Origin: an uncultured Eudoraea sp.
GTDB lineage: Bacteria > Bacteroidota > Bacteroidia > Flavobacteriales > Flavobacteriaceae
Length of the DNA stretch: 64,000 nt
NCBI RefSeq assembly: GCF_947490415.1
Contig: NZ_CANLGX010000001.1
Span: 868,001 to 932,000, forward strand
Direction: 5' to 3'
Below are positions 53,797-62,642 of this stretch, in pieces. The notes beneath the pieces are model-generated. The model did no database searches. It was not told the origin of the DNA and saw only the letters and a program-made list of their open reading frames with translations. How positions within the stretch are numbered: position 1 is the stretch's first letter; every line of letters starts with the position of its first letter. A program made the translations under genes and the position numbers.

Positions 53797-54828
53797 ATGC
53801 AACTGTACAATACATTAAGTGCTAAAGAAAGAGAAACTCTTATTGAGAAAGCTGGACAGGAGCGTCTGACTATTTCTTTTTACAAGTACGCACATATTGG
53901 TAATCCAAAACTATTTAGGAACCATTTATTCATTCACTGGAATGAACTGGATGTTCTGGGAAGAATCTATGTAGCTCCTGAAGGCATTAATGCCCAATTG
54001 TCTGTTCCGGCGGATAATTTTTTAAAATTCAAATCGCATATAGACAGTATTTCATTTCTTGAAAATGTTCGATTGAATATTGCAATAGAGCAGGACAACA
54101 AATCGTTTTTAAAACTGAAGATTAAGGTGCGGAGGAAAATTGTCGCAGATGGTTTGAATGATGCTACTTTCGATGTAACCAACAAAGGGATACATGTTGA
54201 TGCCATGCATTTTAATGAATTGATTGACGACCCCAATACACTTTTGGTTGACATGCGAAATCACTATGAAAGTGAAATTGGACATTTTAAAAATGCAATC
54301 ACACCGGATGTTGATACGTTTAGAGACTCATTGGATATAATAGAAAAGGATTTATCAAACTACAAGGAGAATAGGAACCTTGTAATGTATTGCACGGGAG
54401 GTATCCGATGTGAAAAGGCCAGTGCGTACTATAAGCATAAAGGATTTAAAAATGTTTTTCAGCTTGAAGGAGGGATTATAGAATACACGCGTCAGGTTAG
54501 ACAAAAGAATCTTGAAAATAAATTTCTTGGCAAGAATTTTGTATTTGATCACAGACGAGGTGAGCGTATAACCGAAGATATCATAGCCCAGTGTCATCAA
54601 TGTGGTGAATCATGTGACACGCATGTTAACTGTGCCAATGAAGCTTGCCATCTGCTTTTCATTCAATGTGAGGCATGTGCAGATAAAATGAACAATTGTT
54701 GTTCAAACCATTGCAAAGAAATCCATGAACTTCCTTTTGAGGAGCAGAAAAGACTTAGAAAAGGGAAAGTGGTTAGTAATAAGATTTTTAAAAAAGGAAG
54801 ATCAGAGGTCTTGAAATTTAAAAAATAA
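53797..54828 (+). CDS. trhO: tRNA uridine(34) hydroxylase, rhodanese family
   Basis: TrhO hydroxylates uridine 34 of certain tRNAs. The 343-residue protein has an N-terminal acylphosphatase-like domain, the rhodanese domain (about 145-245) with the active loop MYCTGGIRCEKAS, and a C-terminal cysteine-rich Zn-binding end (CHQCGESCDTHVNCANEACHLLFIQCEAC). Length and motifs agree with the YceA/TrhO family. Confidence 0.93.
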   Translation: MQLYNTLSAKERETLIEKAGQERLTISFYKYAHIGNPKLFRNHLFIHWNELDVLGRIYVAPEGINAQLSVPADNFLKFKSHIDSISFLENVRLNIAIEQDNKSFLKLKIKVRRKIVADGLNDATFDVTNKGIHVDAMHFNELIDDPNTLLVDMRNHYESEIGHFKNAITPDVDTFRDSLDIIEKDLSNYKENRNLVMYCTGGIRCEKASAYYKHKGFKNVFQLEGGIIEYTRQVRQKNLENKFLGKNFVFDHRRGERITEDIIAQCHQCGESCDTHVNCANEACHLLFIQCEACADKMNNCCSNHCKEIHELPFEEQKRLRKGKVVSNKIFKKGRSEVLKFKK

Positions 54829-55034
54829 ACCTGCCCATATCTTACAGGAATTTATTTTAGGGCTCATTTTCATGAACTTATTACATCACCGTAAGATGTG
54901 AAGATCGATTATTTTTCTACAATAATTGTCACTTTCCATGACAGTAAAAAAGTACTATCTTTACCTTCAATAATTATTTATGAACCTCTTTTAGCAAAAC
55001 CAAAAGTTGGATTTGCTAAACCAAGATATAAAAT

Positions 55035-56198
55035 ATGGGTTGTAACAGTTGTTCAACCGGCAAGGATGGGCAGCCGCGTGGATGCAAAAACAATGGAACT
55101 TGCGGCACAGATAGCTGCAATAAATTGACAGTGTTTGACTGGCTTTCTAATATGTCTCTGCCAAGTGGTTCTCAGCCATTTGATTGTGTTGAAATTCGAT
55201 TTAAAAATAGCAGGAAAGAGTTTTTCAGGAACACAGAAAATCTGCCATTATCCATTGGCGATATTGTGGCTACACAGGCTAAATCTGGCCATGACATTGG
55301 CCTTGTTACTTTAACCGGAGAATTGGTTAAGGTGCAGATGAAGCGAAAAAAAGTTCCAGATTCTGAAGAGGAAATTCCCAAAATATATCGCAAAGCAACT
55401 CAAAAGGACATAGACAAATGGCAGAAATGTCGCGATAAGGAAGAAGAGATAAAAAAGCGAGCCCGCGAAATGGCTATTTTGTTGAAATTGCAGATGAAGA
55501 TCTCTGATGTGGAATTTCAGGGGGATGGTTCTAAGGCTACGTTCTACTATACGGCGGAAGAGCGTATAGATTTCAGGCAATTGATTAAGGATATGGCTAA
55601 GGCCTTTGGCATTCGTATAGAAATGAGGCAAATTGGTTATAGACAGGAAGCACAACGTTTAGGAGGAATTGGTTCTTGCGGTAGGGAATTGTGTTGCTCT
55701 ACCTGGCTGTCGGATTTTCGTTCAGTAAGCACTTCCGCAGCACGCTATCAACAACTTTCACTTAATCCGCAAAAATTGGCAGGCCAATGTGGTAAACTAA
55801 AGTGCTGTTTAAACTATGAGCTGGATCTGTATTTAGAGGCATTAGAGGACTTCCCTTCTCAGGACAGTAAATTATTCACTGAAAAAGGAGTAGCTTTTTG
55901 TCAAAAAACAGACATTTTTAAAGGGATGCTTTGGTTCTCCTATAAAGAAGACGCCTCTAACTGGCATGCACTCACCAAAGAACAAGTTCAGGAGATACTG
56001 GATAAGAATAAAGCAAAAAAACCGGTAGCCAGCCTTGAGGAGTATGCTGCTGAAAATATTGAAGAAGAAAAGCTGATTTTTGAAAATGTTGTGGGACAGG
56101 ATAGTCTTACAAGGTTTGACCGCCCGAAACGAAGAAATAAGGGGAACAATAATAAAAAAAGAAGGAATAACAGAAAAAGACCTGCCAAAAATGTCTAA
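55035..56198 (+). CDS. RicT-like PSP1 domain protein
   Basis: The 387-residue protein has a Cys-rich N-terminus (MGCNSCSTGKDGQPRGCKNNGTCG), a PSP1 core with VEFQGDGSKATFYYTAEERIDFRQLIKDMAKAFGIRIEMRQIGYRQEAQRLGGIGSCGRELCCS (about 155-220), and CGKLKCCLNYE near 254-264. This is the RicT/YaaT family. In Bacillus the Ric complex binds two iron-sulfur clusters and acts in RNA processing and development. The C-tail is very basic (KRRNKGNNNKKRRNNRKRP). It overlaps gldH by 8 nt, as in other flavobacteria. Confidence 0.9.
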   Translation: MGCNSCSTGKDGQPRGCKNNGTCGTDSCNKLTVFDWLSNMSLPSGSQPFDCVEIRFKNSRKEFFRNTENLPLSIGDIVATQAKSGHDIGLVTLTGELVKVQMKRKKVPDSEEEIPKIYRKATQKDIDKWQKCRDKEEEIKKRAREMAILLKLQMKISDVEFQGDGSKATFYYTAEERIDFRQLIKDMAKAFGIRIEMRQIGYRQEAQRLGGIGSCGRELCCSTWLSDFRSVSTSAARYQQLSLNPQKLAGQCGKLKCCLNYELDLYLEALEDFPSQDSKLFTEKGVAFCQKTDIFKGMLWFSYKEDASNWHALTKEQVQEILDKNKAKKPVASLEEYAAENIEEEKLIFENVVGQDSLTRFDRPKRRNKGNNNKKRRNNRKRPAKNV

Positions 56199-56673
56199 TA
56201 GGATTTTCTATTCAATTTTAGTTTTGTTGATTCTGGCATGTAACGATAAGCTGACACATTCGGAATTTCAGGCAAATCCTGGCGGCATATGGGGCAAAGG
56301 TGACGCAAAAGAATTTAGCTTCACAGAAAATGACACGATTAGCGCGAATGATATATTTATTTCCATAAGAAATGATGAATCTTTTCCCTACAGCAATTTA
56401 TTTTTAATAGCAGATTTAAAATATCCTAATGGCGATATCCAAAGGGATACCCTGGAGTATGAAATGGCTATGCCGGATGGCAAATGGCTGGGAAAAGGAT
56501 ATGGCAGTATTAAAGAAAATAAACTTTGGTATAAGGAAAACATCATTTTTCCCGTTAAGGGCGTATATACTTTACAAATTTCCCATGCTATGCGTAAAAA
56601 TGGCAACGCAGACGGGATCATGGAACTAGAAGGCATCACTGATGTTGGTTTCTTAATTGAAAAGCGTAAATAA
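56191..56673 (+). CDS. gldH: Gliding motility lipoprotein GldH
   Basis: From ATG 56191 (MSNRIFYSILVLLILACND) the 160-residue protein has a lipoprotein signal with its cysteine at residue 17, and the GldH pattern LIADLKYPNGDIQRDTLEYEMAMPDGKWLGKGYGSIKENKLWYKENIIFPVKGVYTLQISHAMR. GldH is an outer-membrane-associated lipoprotein needed for gliding in Flavobacterium. It overlaps the RicT-like gene and is followed 3 nt later by the PBP gene, a conserved flavobacterial order. Confidence 0.92.
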   Translation: MSNRIFYSILVLLILACNDKLTHSEFQANPGGIWGKGDAKEFSFTENDTISANDIFISIRNDESFPYSNLFLIADLKYPNGDIQRDTLEYEMAMPDGKWLGKGYGSIKENKLWYKENIIFPVKGVYTLQISHAMRKNGNADGIMELEGITDVGFLIEKRK

Positions 56674-56676
56674 GTT

Positions 56677-59019
56677 ATGGCAAAAGCCCGGAAAAAGAAG
56701 GTTTCTTCCAACTTTTCTAAGTTTATTAAATGGTTTTGGATTCTGTTTGCATCAGGTCTTTTTTTGATATTTTTAATATTTCTTTTAGCTTCCTGGGGAT
56801 TTTTGGGAGAAATGCCAACATTTGAACGGTTGGAGAATCCACAGACAAATTTAGCGACTGAGATCATCTCTTCAGATGGTCAAACCCTTGGAAAATTTTA
56901 TTTAGATGACAACAGAACCCCTGTGTCCTATAATGAATTGCCGGAGAATTTGGTTAATGCCCTGGTTGCTACAGAAGATGCAAGATATTTTGATCATTCC
57001 GGGATAGATGCCAGAGGTACTTTGAGAGCAATGGTATTTCTTGGTAAGCGAGGGGGCGCCAGTACAATTTCTCAACAATTATCTAAATTACTATTCACCA
57101 AAAGAATATCCGGCGGAGCTGCAGGCAGGATTATACAAAAAGTAAAGGAATGGGTAATAGCGATACGTCTGGAAAGGCAATATACCAAGGAAGAGATAAT
57201 TGCCTGGTATCTGAACACCTATGATTTTATAAATAATGCAGACGGAATACGCTCCGCATCAAGAATTTATTTTGGAAAAGAACCCATTGAGTTAAAGGCG
57301 GAAGAATCTGCTGTACTGGTTGGAATGTTAAAAAATTCTTCACTCTATAACCCCATCAGAAGAGAAGAATTAGTATTGAATCGACGTAACACTGTATTGG
57401 GTCAAATGGCTAAATATGACTTTATTACTGAAAAGGAAAAGGATTCACTACAGGCGTTAAAAATGGACATAAATTTTACACCGGAATCTCATAGGGATGG
57501 TCTTGCTACCTATTTCAGAATGTATTTACAAGGGTTTCTAAATGATTGGATTGAAAAAAACCCCAGACCTGCAGAAGAAGGTGAAAGAGATCGGTGGAAT
57601 ATTTATTTGGACGGACTTAAAGTTTATACCACCGTTGATTACCGGATGCAGAAAAATGCTGAGGATGCCGTAAAGCAACATATGAAACGACTTCAAAAAG
57701 AGTTTTTTCATCAAAATACGCCGGATAGAAATGCAACGGCCCCATTTTTGGATCTGAATACTGAAGAGACAAACCGAATCATGGAGCGTGCTATGAGAAC
57801 TTCAGAACGCTGGCGAATCATGAAATCCAATGGTGCCTCTGAGAAAGAGATCAGGAGCTCATTTACGGAAAAAACCGAAATGACAGTATTTGATTGGAAT
57901 AGTGACACCCAGGAGAAGGATACCGTTATGACTCCATTAGATTCCATTAGGTATTATAAAACGTTTTTAAGGACTGCAATGATGTCAATGGAACCCCAAA
58001 CAGGCCATGTGAAGGCTTGGGTAGGGGGCCTTAACTATAAACATTTTCAATACGACAATGTAATACAGGGAGCAAGACAGGCCGGCTCGACTTTTAAACC
58101 ATTCGTTTATGCTGCTGCCATTGATCAACTGAGATTATCTCCCTGTGATTCACTTCCGGATAGTCAGTATTGTATTGAGGCAGGTAAACATGGTAACCCG
58201 GAACCATGGTGCCCTAAAAATGCTGATGGCAAGTTTTCCGGAAAGATGTATACTTTGAAACGTGCTCTTGCCAACTCTGTAAATTCAGTTACTGCTCAAT
58301 TGATAGACAGAGTAGGCCCTAAACCTGTTGTAGCCATTGTTAAAGATCTTGGATTAACGGGAGAGATTCTTGAAGTGCCTTCAATTGCCCTGGGAACCCC
58401 TGATTTGAATGTTTATGAAATGGTAGGGGCATATGGTACCTTCGTAAATCAAGGTGTTTATGTAAAACCGGTCATGGTTACCCGAATTGAAGATAAAAAT
58501 GGGGCTGTGCTCTTTGAGTACGTTCCTGAAACAAAAGACGTTCTGAGTAAGGAGGTAGCTTATGCAATGGTTAATTTAATGGAAGGGGTTACAGAAGGCG
58601 GATCAGGAACCAGACTACGGCATTCTTCCAATAAAGACCAAACGGTATATAAGGAGATAATCACCGGTTATCCTTATGAATTTACAAATCCGATTGCCGG
58701 AAAAACCGGAACAACACAGAACCAAAGTGACGGTTGGTTTATGGGAATGGTGCCCAATCTGGTGACAGGTGTATGGGTTGGAGGCGAAGATAGGGCTACA
58801 CATTTTAAGACTATTACATATGGTCAGGGAGCTTCGATGGCTTTACCGATATGGGCTTTATATATGAAAAGTAATTATGAGAATGAGGATTTAGGAATTT
58901 CTATGGATGAATTTCCAATACCGGAAGAGCTTACTATCAATGTTGATTGTTCAAAAGAAAATGAAGAAACCCCATTAAAAGATAATCTTGAAGACGACCT
59001 TGATGAGCTGGATTTTTAG
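56677..59019 (+). CDS. Class A penicillin-binding protein (PBP1A-like)
   Basis: The 780-residue bifunctional enzyme has a transmembrane helix (about 18-40), a glycosyltransferase domain with the catalytic Glu in ATEDARYFDHSGID and ASTISQQLSKLL (about 85-130), and a transpeptidase domain with the SxxK motif in AGSTFKPF (about 469-476), SVN and KTGTT (about 671-675). It polymerises and cross-links peptidoglycan at the periplasmic face. It ends the ricT-gldH-PBP unit, with a terminator after it. Confidence 0.95.
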   Translation: MAKARKKKVSSNFSKFIKWFWILFASGLFLIFLIFLLASWGFLGEMPTFERLENPQTNLATEIISSDGQTLGKFYLDDNRTPVSYNELPENLVNALVATEDARYFDHSGIDARGTLRAMVFLGKRGGASTISQQLSKLLFTKRISGGAAGRIIQKVKEWVIAIRLERQYTKEEIIAWYLNTYDFINNADGIRSASRIYFGKEPIELKAEESAVLVGMLKNSSLYNPIRREELVLNRRNTVLGQMAKYDFITEKEKDSLQALKMDINFTPESHRDGLATYFRMYLQGFLNDWIEKNPRPAEEGERDRWNIYLDGLKVYTTVDYRMQKNAEDAVKQHMKRLQKEFFHQNTPDRNATAPFLDLNTEETNRIMERAMRTSERWRIMKSNGASEKEIRSSFTEKTEMTVFDWNSDTQEKDTVMTPLDSIRYYKTFLRTAMMSMEPQTGHVKAWVGGLNYKHFQYDNVIQGARQAGSTFKPFVYAAAIDQLRLSPCDSLPDSQYCIEAGKHGNPEPWCPKNADGKFSGKMYTLKRALANSVNSVTAQLIDRVGPKPVVAIVKDLGLTGEILEVPSIALGTPDLNVYEMVGAYGTFVNQGVYVKPVMVTRIEDKNGAVLFEYVPETKDVLSKEVAYAMVNLMEGVTEGGSGTRLRHSSNKDQTVYKEIITGYPYEFTNPIAGKTGTTQNQSDGWFMGMVPNLVTGVWVGGEDRATHFKTITYGQGASMALPIWALYMKSNYENEDLGISMDEFPIPEELTINVDCSKENEETPLKDNLEDDLDELDF

Positions 59020-59057
59020 AAAATTTCAATAATATTCAAAATTTAACGAATTAAACT

Positions 59058-59084
59058 AATCTCGCCAAATGGCGGGATTTTTTA
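59058..59084 (+). terminator. Rho-independent terminator of the gldH-PBP unit
   Basis: AATCTCGCC (59058-59066) and GGCGGGATT (59071-59079) form nine pairs with one G-U and a four-base loop, followed by a T-run. Confidence 0.88.
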
Positions 59085-59145
59085 TTTAAAAATGTACTTT
59101 AGTAGTAATAAGAAATAGCATTTTTAACCAGCTTATTTATTACTT

Positions 59146-59847
59146 ATGATACGTAAAACAGTGGCCAATGTACAGGAGGCATTAAAAGGAGTAGAAGACG
59201 GAATGACCTTTATGCTAGGGGGTTTTGGGCTTTGCGGCATACCTGAAAATGCAATTTCAGAACTCGTTCGTTTGGGAATAAAAGATATTACCTGTATTAG
59301 TAATAATGCGGGAGTTGATGATTTTGGTCTGGGCTTATTACTTCAGAAACATCAGATTAAAAAAATGATCTCTTCATATGTTGGTGAAAATGACGAATTT
59401 GAACGACAAATGCTAAGTGGGGAATTAGATGTAGAATTAACGCCTCAGGGAACCCTTGCGGAAAAATGTAGAGCGGCTCAAGCCGGATTCCCGGCCTTCT
59501 ATACCCCCGCGGGGTATGGAACCGAGGTAGCAGAGGGTAAGGAAACACGAGATTTTAAGGGTAAAATGTATGTTCTTGAGCACGCCTTTGAAGCTAATTT
59601 TTCATTTGTTAAGGCCTGGAAGGGTGATGAAGCCGGGAATTTGATTTTCAAAGGGACTGCACGTAATTTTAATCCTTGCATGTGCGGTGCCGCTAAGATA
59701 ACAGTAGCAGAAGTAGAAGAATTAGTGCCCGCTGGTGGTCTTGATCCAAATGAAATACATATCCCCGGTATATTTGTTCAACGAATCTTCCAGGGAGAAC
59801 ACTATGAAAAGAGAATAGAACAACGTACTGTAAGATCGCGGAACTAA
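59146..59847 (+). CDS. scoA: 3-oxoacid CoA-transferase, subunit A
   Basis: The 233-residue protein has the CoA-transferase family I alpha features: [42 protein letters not shown] and [30 protein letters not shown]. With the beta subunit it moves CoA between succinate and acetoacetate (SCOT activity). It is 21 nt from the beta gene. Confidence 0.95.
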   Translation: MIRKTVANVQEALKGVEDGMTFMLGGFGLCGIPENAISELVRLGIKDITCISNNAGVDDFGLGLLLQKHQIKKMISSYVGENDEFERQMLSGELDVELTPQGTLAEKCRAAQAGFPAFYTPAGYGTEVAEGKETRDFKGKMYVLEHAFEANFSFVKAWKGDEAGNLIFKGTARNFNPCMCGAAKITVAEVEELVPAGGLDPNEIHIPGIFVQRIFQGEHYEKRIEQRTVRSRN

Positions 59848-59868
59848 ATACTAATTAAAGATCATATT

Positions 59869-60522
59869 ATGCTGGATAAAATTGGTATAGCAAAAAGAAT
59901 TGCAAGGGAAGTGAAAGATGGGTTTTATGTCAATCTTGGAATTGGCATTCCAACCCTTGTGGCAAATTATGTCAGAGATGATATTAGCGTTGAATTTCAA
60001 AGTGAAAATGGTGTTTTGGGCATGGGCCCATTCCCTTATGAAGGTGAAGAAGATGCCGATATCATTAATGCCGGCAAACAGACCATTACAACCTTACCAG
60101 GGGCTTCCTTTTTTGACTCTGCAACTAGTTTTGGAATGATTCGCGGAAAACACGTTGACCTTACCATTCTCGGAGCTATGGAAGTATCACAAAATGGAGA
60201 TATTGCCAATTGGAAAATACCCGGAAAAATGGTAAAAGGAATGGGTGGAGCAATGGATCTTGTTGCATCGGCAGAGAATATTATTGTGGCAATGATGCAT
60301 ACAAATAAGAAAGGAGAATCAAAGCTGTTAAAAAAATGTTTCCTGCCTCTTACTGGTGTTGGTTGTGTAAAAAAAGTGGTGACCAATCTTGGGGTTCTGG
60401 AGGTTACTTCAAAGGGATTCCGATTGCTTGAAAGAGCTCCGGGTGTCAGTGTTGATACTATAAAACAGGCAACGGAGGGAACATTAATTGTTGAAGGAGA
60501 TATTCCGGAGATGACCGTTTAA
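59869..60522 (+). CDS. scoB: 3-oxoacid CoA-transferase, subunit B
   Basis: The 217-residue protein has KDGFYVNLGIGIPTLVANYV and the catalytic glutamate in VEFQSENGVLGMGPF, then GGAMDLVASAENIIVAMMHTNKKGESKLLKKCFLPLTGVGCV. These mark the beta half of family I CoA-transferases. It completes the scoAB pair. Confidence 0.95.
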   Translation: MLDKIGIAKRIAREVKDGFYVNLGIGIPTLVANYVRDDISVEFQSENGVLGMGPFPYEGEEDADIINAGKQTITTLPGASFFDSATSFGMIRGKHVDLTILGAMEVSQNGDIANWKIPGKMVKGMGGAMDLVASAENIIVAMMHTNKKGESKLLKKCFLPLTGVGCVKKVVTNLGVLEVTSKGFRLLERAPGVSVDTIKQATEGTLIVEGDIPEMTV

Positions 60523-60568
60523 CGATCAAAATAAACGCTTTATCGATAAATTTAAATGAGTTACTTTT

Positions 60569-60634
60569 TTCACAACAATTTGGAGATACTTCACAACAAA
60601 TTTTTAGATGCTTGAATCGCACACATTATCTTTA
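60569..60634 (+). promoter_or_regulatory. Tandem 10-bp repeat plus -7 box of a small transcription unit
   Basis: TTCACAACAA (60569-60578), 11 bp, TTCACAACAA (60590-60599), 27 bp, then TATCTTTA (60627-60634), one base off TAnnTTTG. Period and spacing are identical to the minus-strand site at 409-474. Transcription would start near 60641. Direct repeats with a 21-bp period suit LytTR-type or similar dimeric activators bound just upstream of the polymerase; the regulator itself is not known. Confidence 0.55.
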
Positions 60635-60684
60635 TAGCATATTTATTAAACCCCAAATCTTATTTTATTAAAATTCCAAAATCT

Positions 60685-60792
60685 ATGGACGCACAAATTA
60701 ACCACAGACCTATTGAAGAAGAAATTCAGGTATACCGAAACGAATTTTTTAGCGGTATAGTAATGTTGACCAGAAAACTGTTTATGTTTTAG
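60685..60792 (+). CDS. Possible 35-residue peptide in an isolated small transcription unit
   Basis: ATG 60685 opens a 35-codon frame ending at TAG 60790-60792, with an acidic first half (RPIEEEIQVYRNEFF) and a hydrophobic/basic second half (SGIVMLTRKLFMF). It has a promoter-like element with a tandem repeat upstream and a strong terminator 20 nt downstream, so the unit is complete even though very short. The transcript could equally be a regulatory RNA. The peptide resembles no protein known to me. Confidence 0.4.
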   Translation: MDAQINHRPIEEEIQVYRNEFFSGIVMLTRKLFMF

Positions 60793-60810
60793 TACGTAAT
60801 CACAAAATAT

Positions 60811-60847
60811 TTAAAGGAGTAAAGCAATATGTTTTACTCCTTTTTTT
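60811..60847 (+). terminator. Rho-independent terminator of the small transcription unit
   Basis: AAAGGAGTAAA (60813-60823) pairs with TTTACTCCTTT (60833-60843), extended by two further pairs to a five-base loop AATAT, followed by a run of T. One of the strongest hairpins in the window. Confidence 0.88.
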
Positions 60848-60872
60848 ATTTTAGGGGATATTTCATAACAGT

Positions 60873-61403
60873 ATGAAACTTCATTTATCAAAATGTACTA
60901 CTTCTGATTTAGATAAACTTATTTCAATTTCCAGAAAGACATTTATTGATGCATTTAAATTGGAAAATAACCCGGATGATTTTAATGCCTATATGAAAAA
61001 GGCTTTTTCTGAAGAACAACTTTTAATGGAACTGGCAGACCCTCGGATGTCATTTTATTTGGTTTTTTCAGAAAATGAGGTTTTAGGATATTTTAAATTA
61101 AATGAAGATGAAGCACAAGGAGACATAAAGGATAAAAATGCCATTGAATTAGAAAGAATTTATGTAAAAAATACATTTCAGGGAAACAAAATAGGGCATT
61201 GGATGCTAAATCAAATTAAATATATTGCGGCCAACAAAAAAAAGAGCTACTTATGGCTTGGCGTATGGGAGAAGAATACCAATGCCATCAGATTTTATGA
61301 AAAGAATGGATTTATAAAATTTGGAAGGCATCCTTATTATATTGGCAGCGATAAACAAATGGATTGGCTAATGAAACTGAATTTGGTTAACTTGGAAAAA
61401 TAA
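60873..61403 (+). CDS. GNAT family N-acetyltransferase
   Basis: The 176-residue protein has the acetyl-CoA-binding core ELERIYVKNTFQGNKIGHWMLNQIKYIAANKKKSYLWLGVWEKNTNAIRFYEKNGFIKFGRHPYYIGSD, with the QGNKIG pyrophosphate loop. It transfers acetyl to an amine; the substrate is not predictable. The tail is close to RimI/PaiA-like members. It is followed 11 nt later by the serine hydrolase gene. Confidence 0.9.
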   Translation: MKLHLSKCTTSDLDKLISISRKTFIDAFKLENNPDDFNAYMKKAFSEEQLLMELADPRMSFYLVFSENEVLGYFKLNEDEAQGDIKDKNAIELERIYVKNTFQGNKIGHWMLNQIKYIAANKKKSYLWLGVWEKNTNAIRFYEKNGFIKFGRHPYYIGSDKQMDWLMKLNLVNLEK

Positions 61404-61414
61404 TACTATAAAGA

Positions 61415-62578
61415 ATGTATATAAAAACCCTTGTCCTCGCTATTTTATTATTTGCGATAAATACTGCTATTGGTCAGCAGGCTTATTATTTTCCTGAAAG
61501 AAATGCTGAATGGCAGGAAAGGCCCCCAGCCTCTTTTAATCTCAATGAAACGAAGCTGAATGAAGCTGTCAATTTTGCCAAAGGGAACGAGTATTCGGGG
61601 TCAAGAGATTTACGGATTGCAGTTTTAAAGGGGTTTGAGCGAGAACCATTTCATCAAATTTTAGGACCTACTAAAAAACGGGGAGGGCCGGCAGGTATAA
61701 TCTTGAAAAACGGTTACATTGTTCAAAAATGGGGAGATATTAAACGTGTTGACATGACTTTTAGCGTAACTAAAAGTTTTTTGTCTACCGTTGCAGGCCT
61801 TGCTGTAGATAATCATCTAATTGAAAGTACAGAGGACAAAGTTTCCTCTTATATCTGGGATGGCACATTTGCAGGAGAACACAATAGCAAAATTAGCTGG
61901 AAGCATTTACTACAACAAAATTCAGATTGGTCAGGAGAGTTATGGGGTGGCAAGGATTGGGCAGACAGACCTCCAAAAGATGGAGAATTGGATGATTGGA
62001 AATTCAGAGAACTCAAGGAACCCGGCACCGTAATGGAATATAATGATGTCCGTGTAAATGTACTGGCTTATGCATTGACACACGTTTGGCGAAAGCCCGT
62101 TCCTGTTGTACTCAAGGAGCATATAATGGATAAAATTGGAGCTTCAACTACATGGCGCTGGTATGGCTACGAAAATGCCTGGACTGTAATTGACGGAATA
62201 AAAATGAAATCTGTTACTGGCGGTGGTCATTCAGGAGCAGGAATTTTTATAAGTACAGAAGATATGGCCCGTTTTGGCTTGCTATTTCTTAATAGTGGAA
62301 AATGGAACTCAGAACAGCTTCTCAGCGAGGCCTGGATACAGGAAGCAACAACCCCTTCAGTACCAAACCCTAATTATGGCTATATGTGGTGGCTTAACAA
62401 TAAAGGGGATCGGCATTGGAAGGGGCTTTCAGAAGACATCTACTATGCGTCCGGTTTTGGAGGGAATTTTATTGTAATTGATAAGGCTAATAATCTGGTA
62501 GTGATCACAAGATGGCTGGAACCCTCTAAGATTGGAGATTTGATGGTTCTAATTAATGGCGCAATAGAAGGGAATTAG
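61415..62578 (+). CDS. Secreted serine hydrolase (beta-lactamase class C-like)
   Basis: The 387-residue protein has a signal peptide (to about residue 20). The SxxK motif is in MTFSVTKSFLSTVAG (Ser-Val-Thr-Lys, near residue 113), and the tyrosine motif is in MEYNDVRVN (YND, near residue 208). A C-terminal glycine-rich YASGFGGN region stands for the KTG-like strand. The family contains esterases, D-aminopeptidases and class C beta-lactamases, and this one cannot be assigned further; beta-lactam resistance should not be inferred. Confidence 0.85.
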   Translation: MYIKTLVLAILLFAINTAIGQQAYYFPERNAEWQERPPASFNLNETKLNEAVNFAKGNEYSGSRDLRIAVLKGFEREPFHQILGPTKKRGGPAGIILKNGYIVQKWGDIKRVDMTFSVTKSFLSTVAGLAVDNHLIESTEDKVSSYIWDGTFAGEHNSKISWKHLLQQNSDWSGELWGGKDWADRPPKDGELDDWKFRELKEPGTVMEYNDVRVNVLAYALTHVWRKPVPVVLKEHIMDKIGASTTWRWYGYENAWTVIDGIKMKSVTGGGHSGAGIFISTEDMARFGLLFLNSGKWNSEQLLSEAWIQEATTPSVPNPNYGYMWWLNNKGDRHWKGLSEDIYYASGFGGNFIVIDKANNLVVITRWLEPSKIGDLMVLINGAIEGN

Positions 62579-62642
62579 CATATTTTGTAATTGATAAAAC
62601 CAAAAATAGCATTAAGTCATCGACTATCTGACTGGGGGAAAG

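Noticed and set aside
54898-55128. 76-codon ORF overlapping the start of the RicT-like gene
   Set aside because: It overlaps the conserved Cys-rich N-terminus of RicT in another frame and resembles nothing.
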